NCBI RefSeq assembly: GCF_000208745.1
Contig: NC_030858.1
Span: forward strand, 31,782,721 to 31,846,720
Length of the DNA stretch: 64,000 nucleotides
DNA from: Theobroma cacao
Taxonomy: Eukaryota > Streptophyta > Magnoliopsida > Malvales > Malvaceae
Direction of reading: 5' to 3'
In this document: positions 12,501 to 25,180 of the stretch, in pieces
How positions within the stretch are numbered: position 1 is the first letter of the stretch
Layout: each line of letters opens with the position of its first letter
Position numbers and translations under genes: made by a program
Notes under the pieces: model-generated
The model's database searches: none
What the model saw: the letters and a program-made list of their open reading frames with translations, nothing else
Told to the model about the DNA's origin: nothing

Positions 12501-15470
12501 ATAATATATACATATCATATACATTTTCAAAGTACTTAATTATATATTTGATTTGGAGTTAGGACAATGATTTCCTTTATTGAACTAAAATTAATATTAC
12601 AGTTTGGAGGAGACTAAGTAGCTTGCTAGGACCGCTAACCAAATCGTGATTGACGTAAAAGAAATCAATTGAAATATTTAAACCGTGCAATTAACACAAT
12701 CACCAGTACAACATGTTGAACCAAAAAGCAATATTATTGGATGCAACGACTGAGTGTGAAGTGTGTGTGAACCTAGTCATAATACGCGTTGTTTGGTACA
12801 AAACTTACACCATTCTGTGAGGTTGAGAGCGATAGCTTTGTTTGCATTACAATTAATCTCCTACAATTTGCTTGCACCCGTACATAATTAATGTGAACAT
12901 ATTCTACTTTTTACAATAACTTTAGGACTTCTTATTTCGAGACAATAACATGCCCTTGGACAAAACAGTAACTCACAGCTAATCATGCACCCCATCTTCA
13001 ACCCCTGCATGCCCCATCTATTATCAATCTATATACAAACTTTGATTCTAAATTGTAATTTTTATTTGTAAATATAGTCTCATAAAAACAAATAAAAAAT
13101 GGCGTTTTTATAAGATATACATAATACATACTTTCAAGATTTCATTTAAAACACATATACATAATACACGCAATATTTTTGTATAAAAGTAAAGTTAATT
13201 ATTCTCTTCCTATATTATATGACAAAGTGATCAGTACACAGAAGATTCTGTGGGGGCTCATACCGATATAATGTGATGTGGAATTCTCTTTTTTGGCTCT
13301 TCTCAAAATGCGAGCACATCTTTTTGATAGAACAATTGCAACTCTGCAATGCAAGACCTATGTTTTTTTATGGAAGGGTTATAACATATGATCATTTCCA
13401 TTATACGAGTATTAAATAACAAAAGAATAAATACTGAAGCCAATGTTAGTAATTTGTGCAAATAAAAGTCTACCCAATTACCCTTAATAAAATAAGATGA
13501 TTAGGGACATATATAATTAGATGACATTTCCTTAAAAGTTATGTACTCTCCCGGTCCCATAATTAAGGTTCTTTTCTTTTCTTTTCTTTTCTAATTAGAG
13601 GTATGATATGCACTCTTCACTTCGAGAGAATGTTAGTTATTATGAATTTTTGCTTAATTTTATATAAAAATATTTAGTTTCTTGACTTTATTCTAATAAA
13701 AATTTATATTAATTATATTTTTATCTTCTTTAACAAGTTAGATGACCTCTGTAAGGAGCCAAGCTTAGGAGGTTCATTTTCGAATTTGTTTTAATTTGAT
13801 TGTTTAGAAGAATGACGTTGAATTTAATTTCTTTGATAATGCTTGTCGACTGTTGAATGTTTATTTACATCTATTTTTTTTGATATGTTTTGTTTAGATA
13901 TTAGATGTAATTTATATGTTAAGTGTTAAATTTTATGTATACATATATATATATATATATATATTTAAAATTTATAAATTAATAAGGTATTGTTTAAATT
14001 GAATTTATATTATTCAAATAATGATTTTCACTTATATTACTCTATATAAATAATTTAATAATAATTTTAAATATTATAATAGATAATAATATAATGAATT
14101 ATTTAATATTAAATTTAATTAATTAAAATGTTAAATTATATAATATTGATTATTGTTATCAAAAATTAAATTACATAATATTAAATAATATTAATAAAGA
14201 TGAATAAATATTAATAAACTGTATAGCATTATTGAAGAATATTAAATGATTATCTGATTAATAAATCGATAATATCAATAAATTATTAATAAATATTAAA
14301 TTATGAAATAATTATTAAACTATGATAAATTATTGAATTTAATTTACAGTATTAAATTATATAATATTAATAAATTATATTATATATTTAATTTATATTT
14401 ATCACATTTTATATTTTTAAAATTTTAATATGCTAGTATAACTAGTTGATTTTAAAGTGTTTAATATTTAATTAGATATTTTTAAAAGTATTAATATTTT
14501 GGATTAAATTTGATATAAGATTTTAAATTATTTATTTATTTAATTTATAATTTTTATAATTAAAATACACATGAATATTATATTTTTATGTGAGCATTAC
14601 ATCTACTTATGAACAGTGCTAGAAACGGAAACATTGTTTCCGAAAACAATGATGGTAACAAATTCTGGCTTCCAACAATTTTAGAAATTTCGCTTTTATT
14701 GTCGAAAAATCGGAAAAAAGCTGAAAACAAAAATCGAAAACATAAAAAAAATTTTAAAAAATATTTTAGGGCTAAAATTTTAAGTTTTATTTTGGAAATT
14801 TTGGGTTTGAATCTTAACAGGAATGATATCAGATTAATGGGGCGAGAGAAGATAGTCTCTCTTCTAATTGAGTAGCTCAAAATTTTTGTAATGCAGAGAA
14901 AAGAACTTTTAAGGAATATAGAAAAAAGTGGCAAAATGGAAGTGGAACCTAAACAAACGTAATTGACCCTTTTTATTTGAGTCCAGGTTGGAAAATGGTC
15001 ACAGCCGTCACAGTAGGGGAAAATACAGTGCAACAAGTGGTCACAGCCATGTTTAACACTAGGTTTAATCAACGTTCAGGAACAAAGAAAAAAAAAAAAA
15101 TACTAGCAGTACTACTTGCAATAAAAAGGTGAAAAATCTACGTGCATGGAGGGCCCAAAGACTGCCATTTCTCTTCCTCTTCGGTCTCTTCCACAACGCA
15201 GTAAGTCGAGTGGCCCCCCCGCCCCCTCTTCCCATTCACAAGACTCCCCTTCCGAGTTGACTCGTTAGCTGTTTCATTTCCACCGAGTACAAACTCATCA
15301 CTATTCTTCATCTTGCTAGCTCTTAATTATACTCTTAACCAACCTACTTAATTTGACAGTGTATAATTTGCCTTCATCATCATTCACTTGCTTCAACAAG
15401 GCTAGCAAGCTCTTACCTTTCGATCTATTTGTGCACTTTGAACCGGCTCTCTCTCTCAACTCTCCAAGTG
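9577..15470. other. Long AT-rich intergenic region
   Basis: Between the FLA stop codon and the end of the IDD gene I find no credible protein gene. The stretch 13650-14600 is extremely AT-rich, dominated by TTAATA-like words and a TA microsatellite. The region 14600-15070 has a few open frames but no domain. The last few hundred bases before 15470 would be the 3' untranslated region of the IDD gene, which is read from the opposite strand. A CTTTT pentanucleotide run lies at about 13570-13591. No transposon terminus could be established. Confidence 0.4.
13943..13964. repeat. (TA)n microsatellite
   Basis: This is an uninterrupted TA run inside the most AT-rich part of the window, probably variable in length. 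Confidence 0.9.
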
Positions 15471-17366
15471 TCAACTCCATGGTTGAACTGAACCCATTGA
15501 AGCAAACTTGGCAAGCTCTTGTTGCAAGAACGGTCTGCTTGACTCACCTCCCACACCTAGAAAATCCCGGGTTAAGCTTGCTTCAACTTCATTGGAATTT
15601 GTGTTGAGCTTTGACACAACAGCTTGGCCTTGTTTTCCATTAGCTTGCATCACCAAATTGTCCATATTCTTGGTGGTGGCGTTATTGACAAATGAGCTCG
15701 AGTTTAAATCACCTAATGCAGACCCATCTTTCATAATGGTTGCTCGAGTTGAAGACAATGAACTCACCAATTCGTTTATGTTCTCAGATTGATTCGCTTG
15801 CTTGACTAGCTTGTAAACTTCATTCTTGCTCTGATCGTAAGTATTGGAACTCGACATAGTTGAGGGGGATGAGCTCACTAACCCGAAGCCACTGTTATTG
15901 AATGCTGGGTTGCTTCTTGTAGATCCCATTTGGGCTGCTTTTTGCAGGAGTGCAGTGGCTGACATGTGAGCCTGGCCTTGTTGGAGACTATTCCGGGTAT
16001 TATTCGAATACAAAGATGTTATGGATTCAGACAAATTGCCCTTGTTCTCTTCTTCTTCTTTTAGTCCTCGTGGCAATGCTGACACAGAGAGGTTGGCACC
16101 TGGAAATGATGCTTCTGGGTACTTGCTGAGCCATTGTGTCTGTGATAGTGATCCAAACATGGTCATTGGTGCTATTCCCAAGTCAGGCAAGCTGGTAGAT
16201 TTTGTTGCTAAGAAAGCGTTAGCATTACTCGGAATACCAATTGGGTTGAGTTGAGAATTAGCTTGGTCGAGCCATAATTGTAGCCTTGGCTTTTGTCCAT
16301 TTGCATTCAGATTTTCGACTAGCTCCGGACCAGCAAAATCTGGCCTAAAGCCTGATGAAAACTGGTGCATCCCTGTAGCTTGAGCATTGCTATTGGCCCC
16401 ATTTATCAAATCATTTCTAAAGGCTGGAATCATAGTCGTTGAAACCGAAGTGAATCTTGCACTTTCTTCGGCTAAAGCATCGCAGAAAGCTCTATGAGTG
16501 ATGAAGCTGTCCTTCCTGTATGATAAAAAAGAAAAGAAGAAGGAGAAGAATAAAAAAAAACCCATTTCAACTTGTTAATTAAGAGCTGATATATAGCCCT
16601 TTTGGGGGACCTCATTAAATTCAAATGTGAAATATGCATTTAATTCTTCAACAAACTAATCATATGAAACAGATATAGTATTTAATTTAAACCAACAGAA
16701 CTATATATTGCATTTGCATATATTACCTGGAAAAGAGTGTTCCGCAGTCACATCTATACTCTCTAGTGCCACAAATCTTACTATGAGCTTTCCAATCCGA
16801 CTGAACTGCATACTTCTTTGAACATTTCTCGCACTTCCATTTCTTCTCACCGTGTTTCCTGCTAAAGTGCTTCTTTATTCCTGTGAGGTCTCCCAACGCT
16901 CTCGAACGGTCATGGTGGACGCAGGTCTTTTCAGGGCAGATGTAAACCTTTTTTCTAACTTCTTTGTTTGTTCTCTGCTTGAGCTTCCATGGCAGATTGT
17001 GACCTCTTCTGTGGAGTTGCAAGTTCTGGTCCCTTTGAAAACCCTTGTTGCAGATTTCACAGATGAATCTGTTGGTTGCCATGAGAGATTTTGGGGACAA
17101 AGCAATAACTTCTGCATCCGGATCTGCTTAATTTAATAAATCCAAAAACAAATGAAAAACCATCTAGAAAAACAGTTCTGAAAGCAATAATTGTAGAAGA
17201 TTGAAGTTAATAGAGAAGCATATGGAAACTTGCCTGGAGTTCCTGGCAAATTTCTTTTCTTCTTCACTGGATTAGCAGTAGGGTTAGTAGGGTTAGGGTT
17301 TGAATTTGGTTCTTGAGCTAACCCTCTGATTGTCGAGGGAACAGAAAGCCCATCTTGAGACATCAT
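15471..17366 (-). CDS. INDETERMINATE DOMAIN (IDD/BIRD) C2H2 zinc-finger transcription factor
   Basis: Three exons, 17366-17234, 17123-16727 and 16515-15471, join into 524 residues. A nuclear-localisation-like KKKR lies at 35-38. The ID domain follows: ALSPKSLMATNRFICEIC begins finger 1 (Cys66, Cys69), finger 2 carries CPEKTCVHHD, finger 3 is a C2HC finger (KKWKCEKCSKKYAVQSDWKA), and finger 4 (YRCDCGTLFS) crosses the second intron into RKDSFITHRAFC. The C-terminal half carries the IDD motifs MSATALLQKAAQMG (about residue 361) and LTRDFLGVG (about 493), and ends FLQQELAKFASM plus a short tail. IDD proteins are nuclear DNA-binding regulators of root patterning, gibberellin response and sugar signalling, acting with SHR/SCR or DELLA partners. 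I cannot assign the paralogue. Intron 1 uses a GC donor (AG/GCAAGT); the only nearby GT site breaks the frame. Confidence 0.93.
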
Positions 17367-17769
17367 TTCTGCTACTTTGATGGATTCAAACCACTGCTAT
17401 CTATCCTAAAGTAGCTAAACAAAATAAACCAAACTAACCAAGCTGAAGCAGCTTTGGGCAACTACTACTTCAAAAACTGATATACTACTACAAAACAAAA
17501 GCTTCGCTACAAATAACACAACCCAACAAGTCCCTCCCTCTCCTTGTTTTTGTTTTTTAAATTTAAAAAACAAAAGAAAGATTGAATTTTTTTTGAACTT
17601 GTTCTAACTCATGAGGAAACCATATGTTCTTTTTGGTTTGAAACCCAGAAGAAAACACCAAAAAGAAAGCTAGCTGGAGAGAATATTTTCTTCACATCTC
17701 TTTCTCTCTCCTTATCTTACACGGCTTCTCTCGAAGTCAGTCAGCCATAGACTCAGCTGGACCACCGTC

Positions 17770-17779
17770 TATATAAATA
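17770..17779 (-). promoter_or_regulatory. Candidate TATA box of the IDD gene
   Basis: On the minus strand the sequence reads TATTTATATA. It lies about 400 bases upstream of the IDD start codon, which would leave a leader of roughly 370 bases. This rests on sequence resemblance and position only. Confidence 0.35.
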
Positions 17780-18241
17780 ATTATACTATACACCAGTACT
17801 ATTATTTTGTAATATTAAAATGCCACATGTGAGTGCATGTAAAAGGTTTAGATGGGAAAAATAAAATGTGGGAATTACTAAAAATCAAAGATTGGGTATG
17901 AGGTAAACCTAAACACAGAGTTGCATTATTTAAAGAAAGAGAATGAAGAAACGAATATTGTTAATGAAACATTGAAGGGGCAACTGGGTGAAATGGTAAG
18001 ATATAATTGGTTCAAAATCGGGTCATTTCATATTTATATCATCTCGAGTTAAGATCGAGTTTGAAGTATATATTATAATCTTTGATCAAATTGATATGAA
18101 TTCAATTCATTTTACATTCGAAATTTAAATTTCAATCTTTTTAATTTTGAGGGTTTTTAAGTTTAGATTTTTTTATTTTTAATGAATATGAATTTAATTA
18201 ATGGGATTCAAACTTAGATGTTTTAAACGAATACTTAGTTC

Positions 18242-18265
18242 ATATATATATATATATATATATAT
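18242..18265. repeat. (TA)n microsatellite
   Basis: This TA run lies upstream of the IDD gene, probably variable in length. Confidence 0.9.
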
Positions 18266-19559
18266 TCCTTTTGTCACTTGTCTTTAACACCAAACACTAA
18301 ACGAGAAAGTTTAAAAAGGATTGAATTTTGAAAAGGGGATCATGATTGAGAAAGAGGGGGAAGGGAAAGAGGGTGAAAGAAAAGTGATTCGCCTTTACAG
18401 CCAGCCAGCCAGTTTGATTGATGAGGTAAAAATGATTATGCTATAATTGTAACAAGAAGCATGAAGATATTGAGAGAGGAAAGAGAGGAAAAAATTAAAA
18501 AGGAAAAAGGTGAAAAGATAGAGGCAGTGCCGTCCGTGAGAGGTGAGTGGGCAATGGGTAGGGAGTAGGGACCCACAAAAGAGATTGTCAGTACGCAAAA
18601 GGCAGATAGATACAAAGACAAGAGATGACTGGTACCGCTTGATTTGTCGACTGGGAAAAAAAAAAAATAACAAACAAACCCAGCCCACGAGACTCTCACT
18701 CACATTTTTTTTTCTCTTGGAATTCGCTCCCTTCTCTGGTGGCTTTGGTTTTGGCTGCCAAAACAACAAGAGAATCTTGTACGAGTTGACTCAGTCATTC
18801 CCTTCATTCTATAGTAACTTCCGGTTCTGTATATATGTGTCTACTTGATTCGCTTAATCTGGCTCACCCTTGTGCCTGTTCTCTATCTCTAACCTTATGC
18901 TAATCAACTAGACATAGAATTCTTGGGTTAAAAATGTGGCAAGCTCTCCTCATGTTCATGTAGTACGCAGGTGAATAGCCCTTTACAAATTGTATACATT
19001 TGTCAATTAATGAAGGGTCCCTTAACTTGATGTCACTGATCAAGTTGAGTGAAAATATTTAGTGGAGTTTGATTATATGGTCTGACGACAAAAATATTAA
19101 TGGTCTTTAAGAGACAAAGAGTGGGGGCGAGAGAGAAGCTTCCTCTGCTTGCAAAAATAGGGCTTTGAATTTTAAAATTTTGAATGGGAGAAATTGATTT
19201 CACACTTGATATAGCATTATATATGCCTATACAATACAACGTAAGGTGTAATAAGAGAGAAAGCAAAGCCTTGAGATTTTCAAAACCCATTGCTTGATTC
19301 ACATGTCTCCAACAAAATGTACCCTACAGATGCTCTTTTGGGTAGAAAAAACTTTTCTCCTTTTGAATATGGATTAGCCTATTCATGCATGTGAAATTCA
19401 TCACTTTTTACGTGGCCAACGAACCTTCCCCATTTGCAATTGCCCGTACGGTCTGCAACATTTTTTTTTTCACATGTGAAATAGACATACGAAGCTGCAC
19501 TTTGAAGTTGTAATGTGTGTGTGTGTTTTTTTTTCAATATCATAAAAAAATGCTCCAAT

Positions 19560-19871
19560 AATTCAATGTCTAAGATTGCTCACTGACCCATGCCAAAGCC
19601 ACTTGAAATCCGATTCTATGATCAAACTCTAAGAATTCACCCAAGACGGGGAGGCAAAAAGCTTCAAAGCTTATCTTATGGCCATTAGCCTAGCGAATTT
19701 GAGTTTTGAATCTCGAGAGGTCCGAAGAACAAGCCAATAATCAATCCCTTTTCGTCTCAGAGGACACCCCAAATCAATAAGGCTTGATTTGTTATTCGCA
19801 CATCCATAAACATTAAATTTCAATTTTTCATTATTAGGAAGGATCCAAATATGATTCAACTCAGATTTCAT
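19560..19871 (-). pseudogene. Relic of a LINE RNase H domain
   Basis: On the minus strand the frame reads WILPNNEKLKFNVYGCANNK, then ARLMAIR, a stop, ALKLFASPSWVNS, a stop, and SLIIESDFK. This is the recognisable series of the RNase H (RVT_3) domain attached to plant L1-type LINE reverse transcriptases: LKFNVDG with the first Asp here changed to Tyr, AE..AIREAL, and the late LIIESDS with its Asp. Stop codons interrupt it. The copia element begins only 25 bases upstream of the frame, so the insertion landed in or next to this relic. Confidence 0.6.
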
Positions 19872-19895
19872 GACAAATCATCAAAGGTTACACTT

Positions 19896-20411
19896 TGTTA
19901 GAACATGGAACTGAAATCAAGAAATGACTTTGAGTTGTGTGATAATGTCACTTTCTTTAAAGTTTTATCCACCCCACTTATAGTGTGCAAAAAAGTTATC
20001 AACAGTGTATAAATTTCAAAGATACAATGAAGTTCAATAATTAACGGGGTTTTGCATTGACAAAATTAATACACTAAGCACTCACCGGAGTATGACAAGA
20101 TTATTAAACTTTTATAATTTTTTTTCAGCAAAACAATATAAAGGAAAACTCGGAGAATATTAGAAACGGAAAGAGATATTGTTGTTTTTGTTGTTTTCTT
20201 GTCTGTTCTGTTGTTCCAAAGGAAAGTCTTTTTATAGACATAGGTGCTTATTCCCAACAGGTGGTTGTGTTTGTTTCAAATAGCCACAATTGTTGGTTTT
20301 TTCCAATAGAAATTGCTTTTTTTTTTTTCACTTTCCAATAGATATGACTTTCCTTTTATTTTCCAATATGGGATTGTGTCTCATATTTATTTTATTTGAA
20401 AATGTCCAATA
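19896..20411 (-). repeat. 3' LTR of the copia element
   Basis: This copy is intact and aligns end to end with the interrupted LTR at 29134-31435. On the minus strand it is preceded by AATGGTGAGGAT, a plausible polypurine tract. Its start TATTGG on that strand has lost the canonical TG by one change, whereas the other LTR keeps TGTTGG. Confidence 0.9.
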
Positions 20412-20899
20412 ATCCTCACCATTTTCAAATTAATCCAAATTTTTCATAATTTTGAAAATCGATTGCATAAAGGAAGGTGTCTTTCAATAGAACCTTCACT
20501 TAGTGAAAACATGTCAAAAGTTAATTGAAATTGCATGGCAAACTATGCTTTGAATTAGCTATTCCGTTTAGTTAATTGAATACATCTCATACAAGGATTT
20601 CAACACCAATGAATGCACAATATCTGTTGGCCTTTTTATGACTATGTGTTTGCATCCTCTTTTCATGAGTGATGTTAGAGCCAAGCTTTTGAGCTCCTAG
20701 AAATGGTCACACTTCATACTTCACACTCACATAGGTAGATCTTGTCAAGAATGCCCTCGTAACTAAAGCATTATAGTAAATTTATGTTACGGGTTTATTA
20801 AGAGTATATAACTCATACTTTCCTTACCGCCATGGTTACCTAGCACTTTACTTGGATAGAATATAATATATCATATTATGGTGCTAGCAGCCATATAGA

Positions 20900-22437
20900 G
20901 ATCATGTACTTTGTGAACTTAAGACTTGACGTTATACCAATTGTTAAGTCAAGTTTTCACCATAAGTGACTTTCAATTTATGAGTTTGAGCCTTATCCCT
21001 TTTGAGGTCTTATTTACAAGATCTCTAGCAATACTTTTCATTAAAGGATGTTCCAAGTATTCACTAAACCTTATAAAAGTTATAGTGATCACTCCATCAA
21101 AAATTAATTATTGGACATAGCTATTTCTTAATCAAATATATCTAGACTTTCCATTATACACTTGCTATATGTTTTTGCTAGAGTTGCTTCACTATTACAA
21201 TGAATAGAAATTGGAGAGATTAGTTTTGGCCACAAAGATACACCATAGAGTAAATTTCTTAGCCATTTAGTTTCTTTGATGGCAACAGCCAATGTAATAA
21301 ATTTGGGTGCCATGGTAGAATCCATTATACACGTTTGTTTCTTAGACTTCCAAGAAATGTCACCCCACCAAGCATGAAGATCCATCCGTTTGTGGAAGCA
21401 TGATCTTCTAAACTTATAATCTAACTAGCATTTGAAAATCTTTCTAACACTGATGGATATCCATTATAGCAAAGTCGATAATTGATTATTTTCTTTAAGT
21501 ACCTTAATACTTTATTTATGGCTTGCCAATGTAAAATACTTGGTTTACTTGTGTACTTGCTTAACTTTCTAATAGCAAATGCTATATTTAGCCTTGAACA
21601 TGTCATTGCGTACATTAAACAACCAATCACTCTTACATATTATAATTAATCAACAATCCCACCAGCATTAGGAACTAATTTAATTTGAGGATCCATGGGT
21701 GTAGATGCTTGTATAAAATTACTAGGATCAAACTTTTTAAGTATCTTTTTAATGTAATGCGATTGTGACAAAGTTATGCCATTTTCATTTTAGAATATTT
21801 TAATTCCTAAGATGATATTTGTTATTCCCATATCTTTCATTGCAAAGTTATTTGACAAAAACTTTTTTTGTCTTCTTAACTTGTTTCAAATCCATGCAAA
21901 AAATTAGCATGTCATCCACATAAAAGTAAATTATAACACTTTTAGCATATTGGAACTTGCTATATATGCACTTGTCAGATTCATTTATGTTGTAGCCATT
22001 AGTTAAAACGACTTCATCAAATTGTTGATGTCATTGTGTTGGTGATTGTTTAAGCCCATACAAAGATTTGATAAGTTTACAAACTTTATGCTTTTGTCTT
22101 GAAACAATAAACCCTTTCGGTTGTTCCATATAGACTTCTTCTTTTAATTCAGCATTTAAAAATGCTATTTTAGCATCCATTTGGTGAATTACCAACTTAT
22201 AAATTAATGTAAGGGAGATTAGAAGTCTAATTGTAGCAATTCTTATTATTGGAGTATAAGTATTAAAGTAGTTAATCCCTTACTTTTAGGTAAAGCCTTT
22301 TGTTACTAATTTTGCTTTGAACTTGTCTAGAGTTCCATCTTCATTTTATTTTTGAAAATCCATTTACAACCTATTAGTTTGGAACCTGGTGGAAGATCAA
22401 CCAAAATCCAAGTATTATTTCTCATTATTGAGTCTAT
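20900..22437 (-). pseudogene. Copia reverse transcriptase end and RNase H relic
   Basis: Minus-strand pieces include NNTWILVDLPPGSKLIGCKW (near 22400), YVDD with following DMLIF (near 21910), MIGCLMYAMTCSRLNIAFAI (21560-21630), KQTCIMDSTMAPKFITLAVA (near 21310) and HCNSEATLAKTYSK (near 21190). These are the ordered landmarks of copia reverse transcriptase and RNase H. Stops and frameshifts separate them. Confidence 0.85.
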
Positions 22438-25156
22438 CCCCAAACTTAAGACTTTTGCTAGTCCTTAAGCAAAACATAAACTAAAATGTAAGACCAAAAT
22501 GAAGAAAAACAACTTAACTAGAAATCAATTGCACCAATTCATTAATCACTTTTAACATTCTCAAAAGTTAATCCATATTCTCAACTTTAAGCAACACATA
22601 AATATTATTCAAGTTCATGCTTCAACTAAAATGCAAACTTATCATTAAGTGGATTTTTGTGTGTGTGTGTGAAATCTTTTCATCAAGAACAATATACAAT
22701 CTGGATAAGTTTATACGCGTGCAAAATTCAAATTAGTATTAAAATTCTATATATTTGCTTTTCATCTCTCTTTTCACTAATGTAGACTAATACTAAGTTA
22801 AAGAACAATAGGACTTTGTTGAGTTTGTGATTATGGCTATGGTTAAGGTAGGATATGGAATAATATGTAGCTTTAATCACCGTAGGCACATAGTCATTCT
22901 AAGACCTATTTAGAGCATTATTTTCCTTCATCTAGAATACTCTTTTTTGAATCAAATTTTTCATGACTTTAATCTTTTTCTTTTTCTTTCTTTCCCTTTT
23001 TCTTTTTCTTAATTTCACACCCTCAACTTATTTATTTTATTGGGTAGTGAGATGAATACAACCAAACTTTTGAACTTTTCATCATTTTCATCTTTATTAG
23101 CTCTTTAACTGTTTAGCTCTTAATACTTCCTAAATTGACTTATGCACTTAGGAATGAAGGATGCAAAAATTCAAATTGTTTATTTAAAGGTTACATTAAG
23201 CTCAAAAAGGGTAAACTAAGGATAAATATATAATAAGGTGGCTTGAACGGCTCAATCAGTTCAAAGATGGCCTAATTTCATTTTCTTAACTATGTATAAC
23301 CTAGGATTTCACCTCAAGAGATATTCAAATAAATTTTAGGATTCTAGACATAATTCAAAATTTTCATACTCACATAAACCTTCTTTAGATATGTATAATG
23401 AATCTAACTAAAAGATAATGCACTTAAATTAATGGAAATCACATTCTTACAATGAAGCTTAACATAAGAACTTAACCTAATACTCAAATAATATTCACAT
23501 TTGCAAAGAATTAAGATGAGAATATAACATGCATAAAATTAAAAAATTAGTACAATTAAAAGAAATTAAAAGAAGTTAGTGTAATTAAATCTAGTTCAAG
23601 TTTTAAAACATGCATAAAATTAAAAAAAATTAACGAAAATAAACTAATCTAAAAATATCACAAAAACTAATAACAATAAAATCATCTCCCAAACTTAAAT
23701 TGCACATTGTCCTCAATGTGAAAAGCTAAAATAGCATAAGGAAAGTAAACTCTCCTATCAATAGTGGCAGTGCATTGAAAGTTCTAATTTTCTTTCGCAT
23801 GCTCATTTTCATGCTTTCTAAACCTGCACACTCAACAAAATAAGATAGGGAGAGGTTATAACTACTTATTTATACAAAAAAACAAAGACTAACTAAAATA
23901 ACAACTAAATCTAAATAGGTATAGCTTGGGTTGCCTCCCAAAAAATGTTTCTTTATAGTCAATAACTTGACTTTGGTTGAGATCTTCATTCACTCTTTAA
24001 GGATGTTTGAGTTTGCATGGAAAAAGCTTGAGGTGTGAAAGTAGCATCCTCTTAAGATTAAGTTGTAGTGGCTTTAACTCAAGATTTGGTGCTTGTTCAA
24101 CTTAAGGTGGTGGAATAGGCTGACTTTTACCAACTTCTCAAATTGAGTTCTTCTTGAACCATACACTTTTGGTGTAGCCTTCAAAACATGTGTAACATTT
24201 GTGAGTTCTTCATTCTTGTCCTTCATTGTTTAATCTTGAACCAAACAAGCTTTAAGAAGTTTCTTTAGATTTTACATAAAAACACCTTAGGTAACTCATT
24301 AATTGTATCCAAAAAGGGAATGGAAGGTACACATGGCTTGACTTGTGGTGGTGTAGATACTTTCTCTTTTACTTAACTTCTTTATTTTGAACTTACTTAT
24401 TATAAGTATTCTCTTGATTTACTTTATCTTCATCATCTATCACATTTTTCCATTTACCTCATCAAGATAGTTACCATATTCTTCTCTTCTAGGATTACGC
24501 TCAGTGTCACTTGGTAAGGTACCTTGAGGTCTATTATTGATAGCACTGACAAGTTGGTCCACTTATGTTTCAGAATTTCTAATTGATGCTGCTTGACTTT
24601 GAATAATGGCATCATTCTTTGCCATGTATTGCATAATCATCTTTTCCAAAGTTAGCTTCTTCTCAGGTATACGAGCTCTAACTTGTGATTGAAAACCATT
24701 ATGGAAAACAAGATATGATGAATATGTAGGACCTTGATCATTACTTCATGAAAAATTTAAGTGATTCCACCCTGAATTGTAATTTTTGGAGTATAAATTG
24801 TTTTGCTGCCCTTTGAAGTTTTCATCAAATTACATTGATTTATAATAGGTTGGACAACAATCACTTGAATGGCCATCACCATAAAGCTCGCATGTCACAA
24901 AAGGACTCTGAAAAACATTAACACCCCAAGTGTCAATTATTTTCTAAGACAAAGCATGTACTTAGATGGTCAAAGCACTAATAGCCAATTCATAATCACT
25001 AGCAACCATCCTAAGCACAAATTGTTTAGATGGCCATTGATAGTTATAATAATTCATCACCTCAATTAGAAGTACTTGAAAAATAAAAAAAAAGAAAAAC
25101 TCAAATTAAGATCAATTTGTGAATATTAGTATTAGTAAAATAAATAGGAGAACAAA

Positions 25157-25174
25157 TCCCCGGTAACGACTTCA
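25157..25174 (-). other. Primer-binding site, tRNA-Asp type
   Basis: The plus strand resembles the 3' end of plant tRNA-Asp (TCCCCGGCAACGGCGCCA) with a few differences, and sits six bases from the LTR start at 25181. Athila/Tat-type gypsy elements use this primer. Confidence 0.7.
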
Positions 25175-25180
25175 AAAACT

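Larger units (their letters stand above)
17367..19555. other. Promoter and upstream region of the IDD gene
   Basis: No other gene is recognisable here. On the minus strand, positions 17367-17745 would be the leader, with a CT-rich tract at 17690-17720. A TA microsatellite lies at 18242-18265. The stretch 18350-18800 is purine-rich on the plus strand. Open frames at 18395-18848 overlap on both strands and carry no domain. Confidence 0.4.

Noticed and set aside
14578..15072. 164-codon minus-strand open frame
   Set aside because: Phe/Ile/Leu-rich translation of AT-rich DNA, with no domain on either strand.
16021..17136. Plus-strand open frames opposite the IDD exons
   Set aside because: They are shadows of a gene fully supported on the minus strand.
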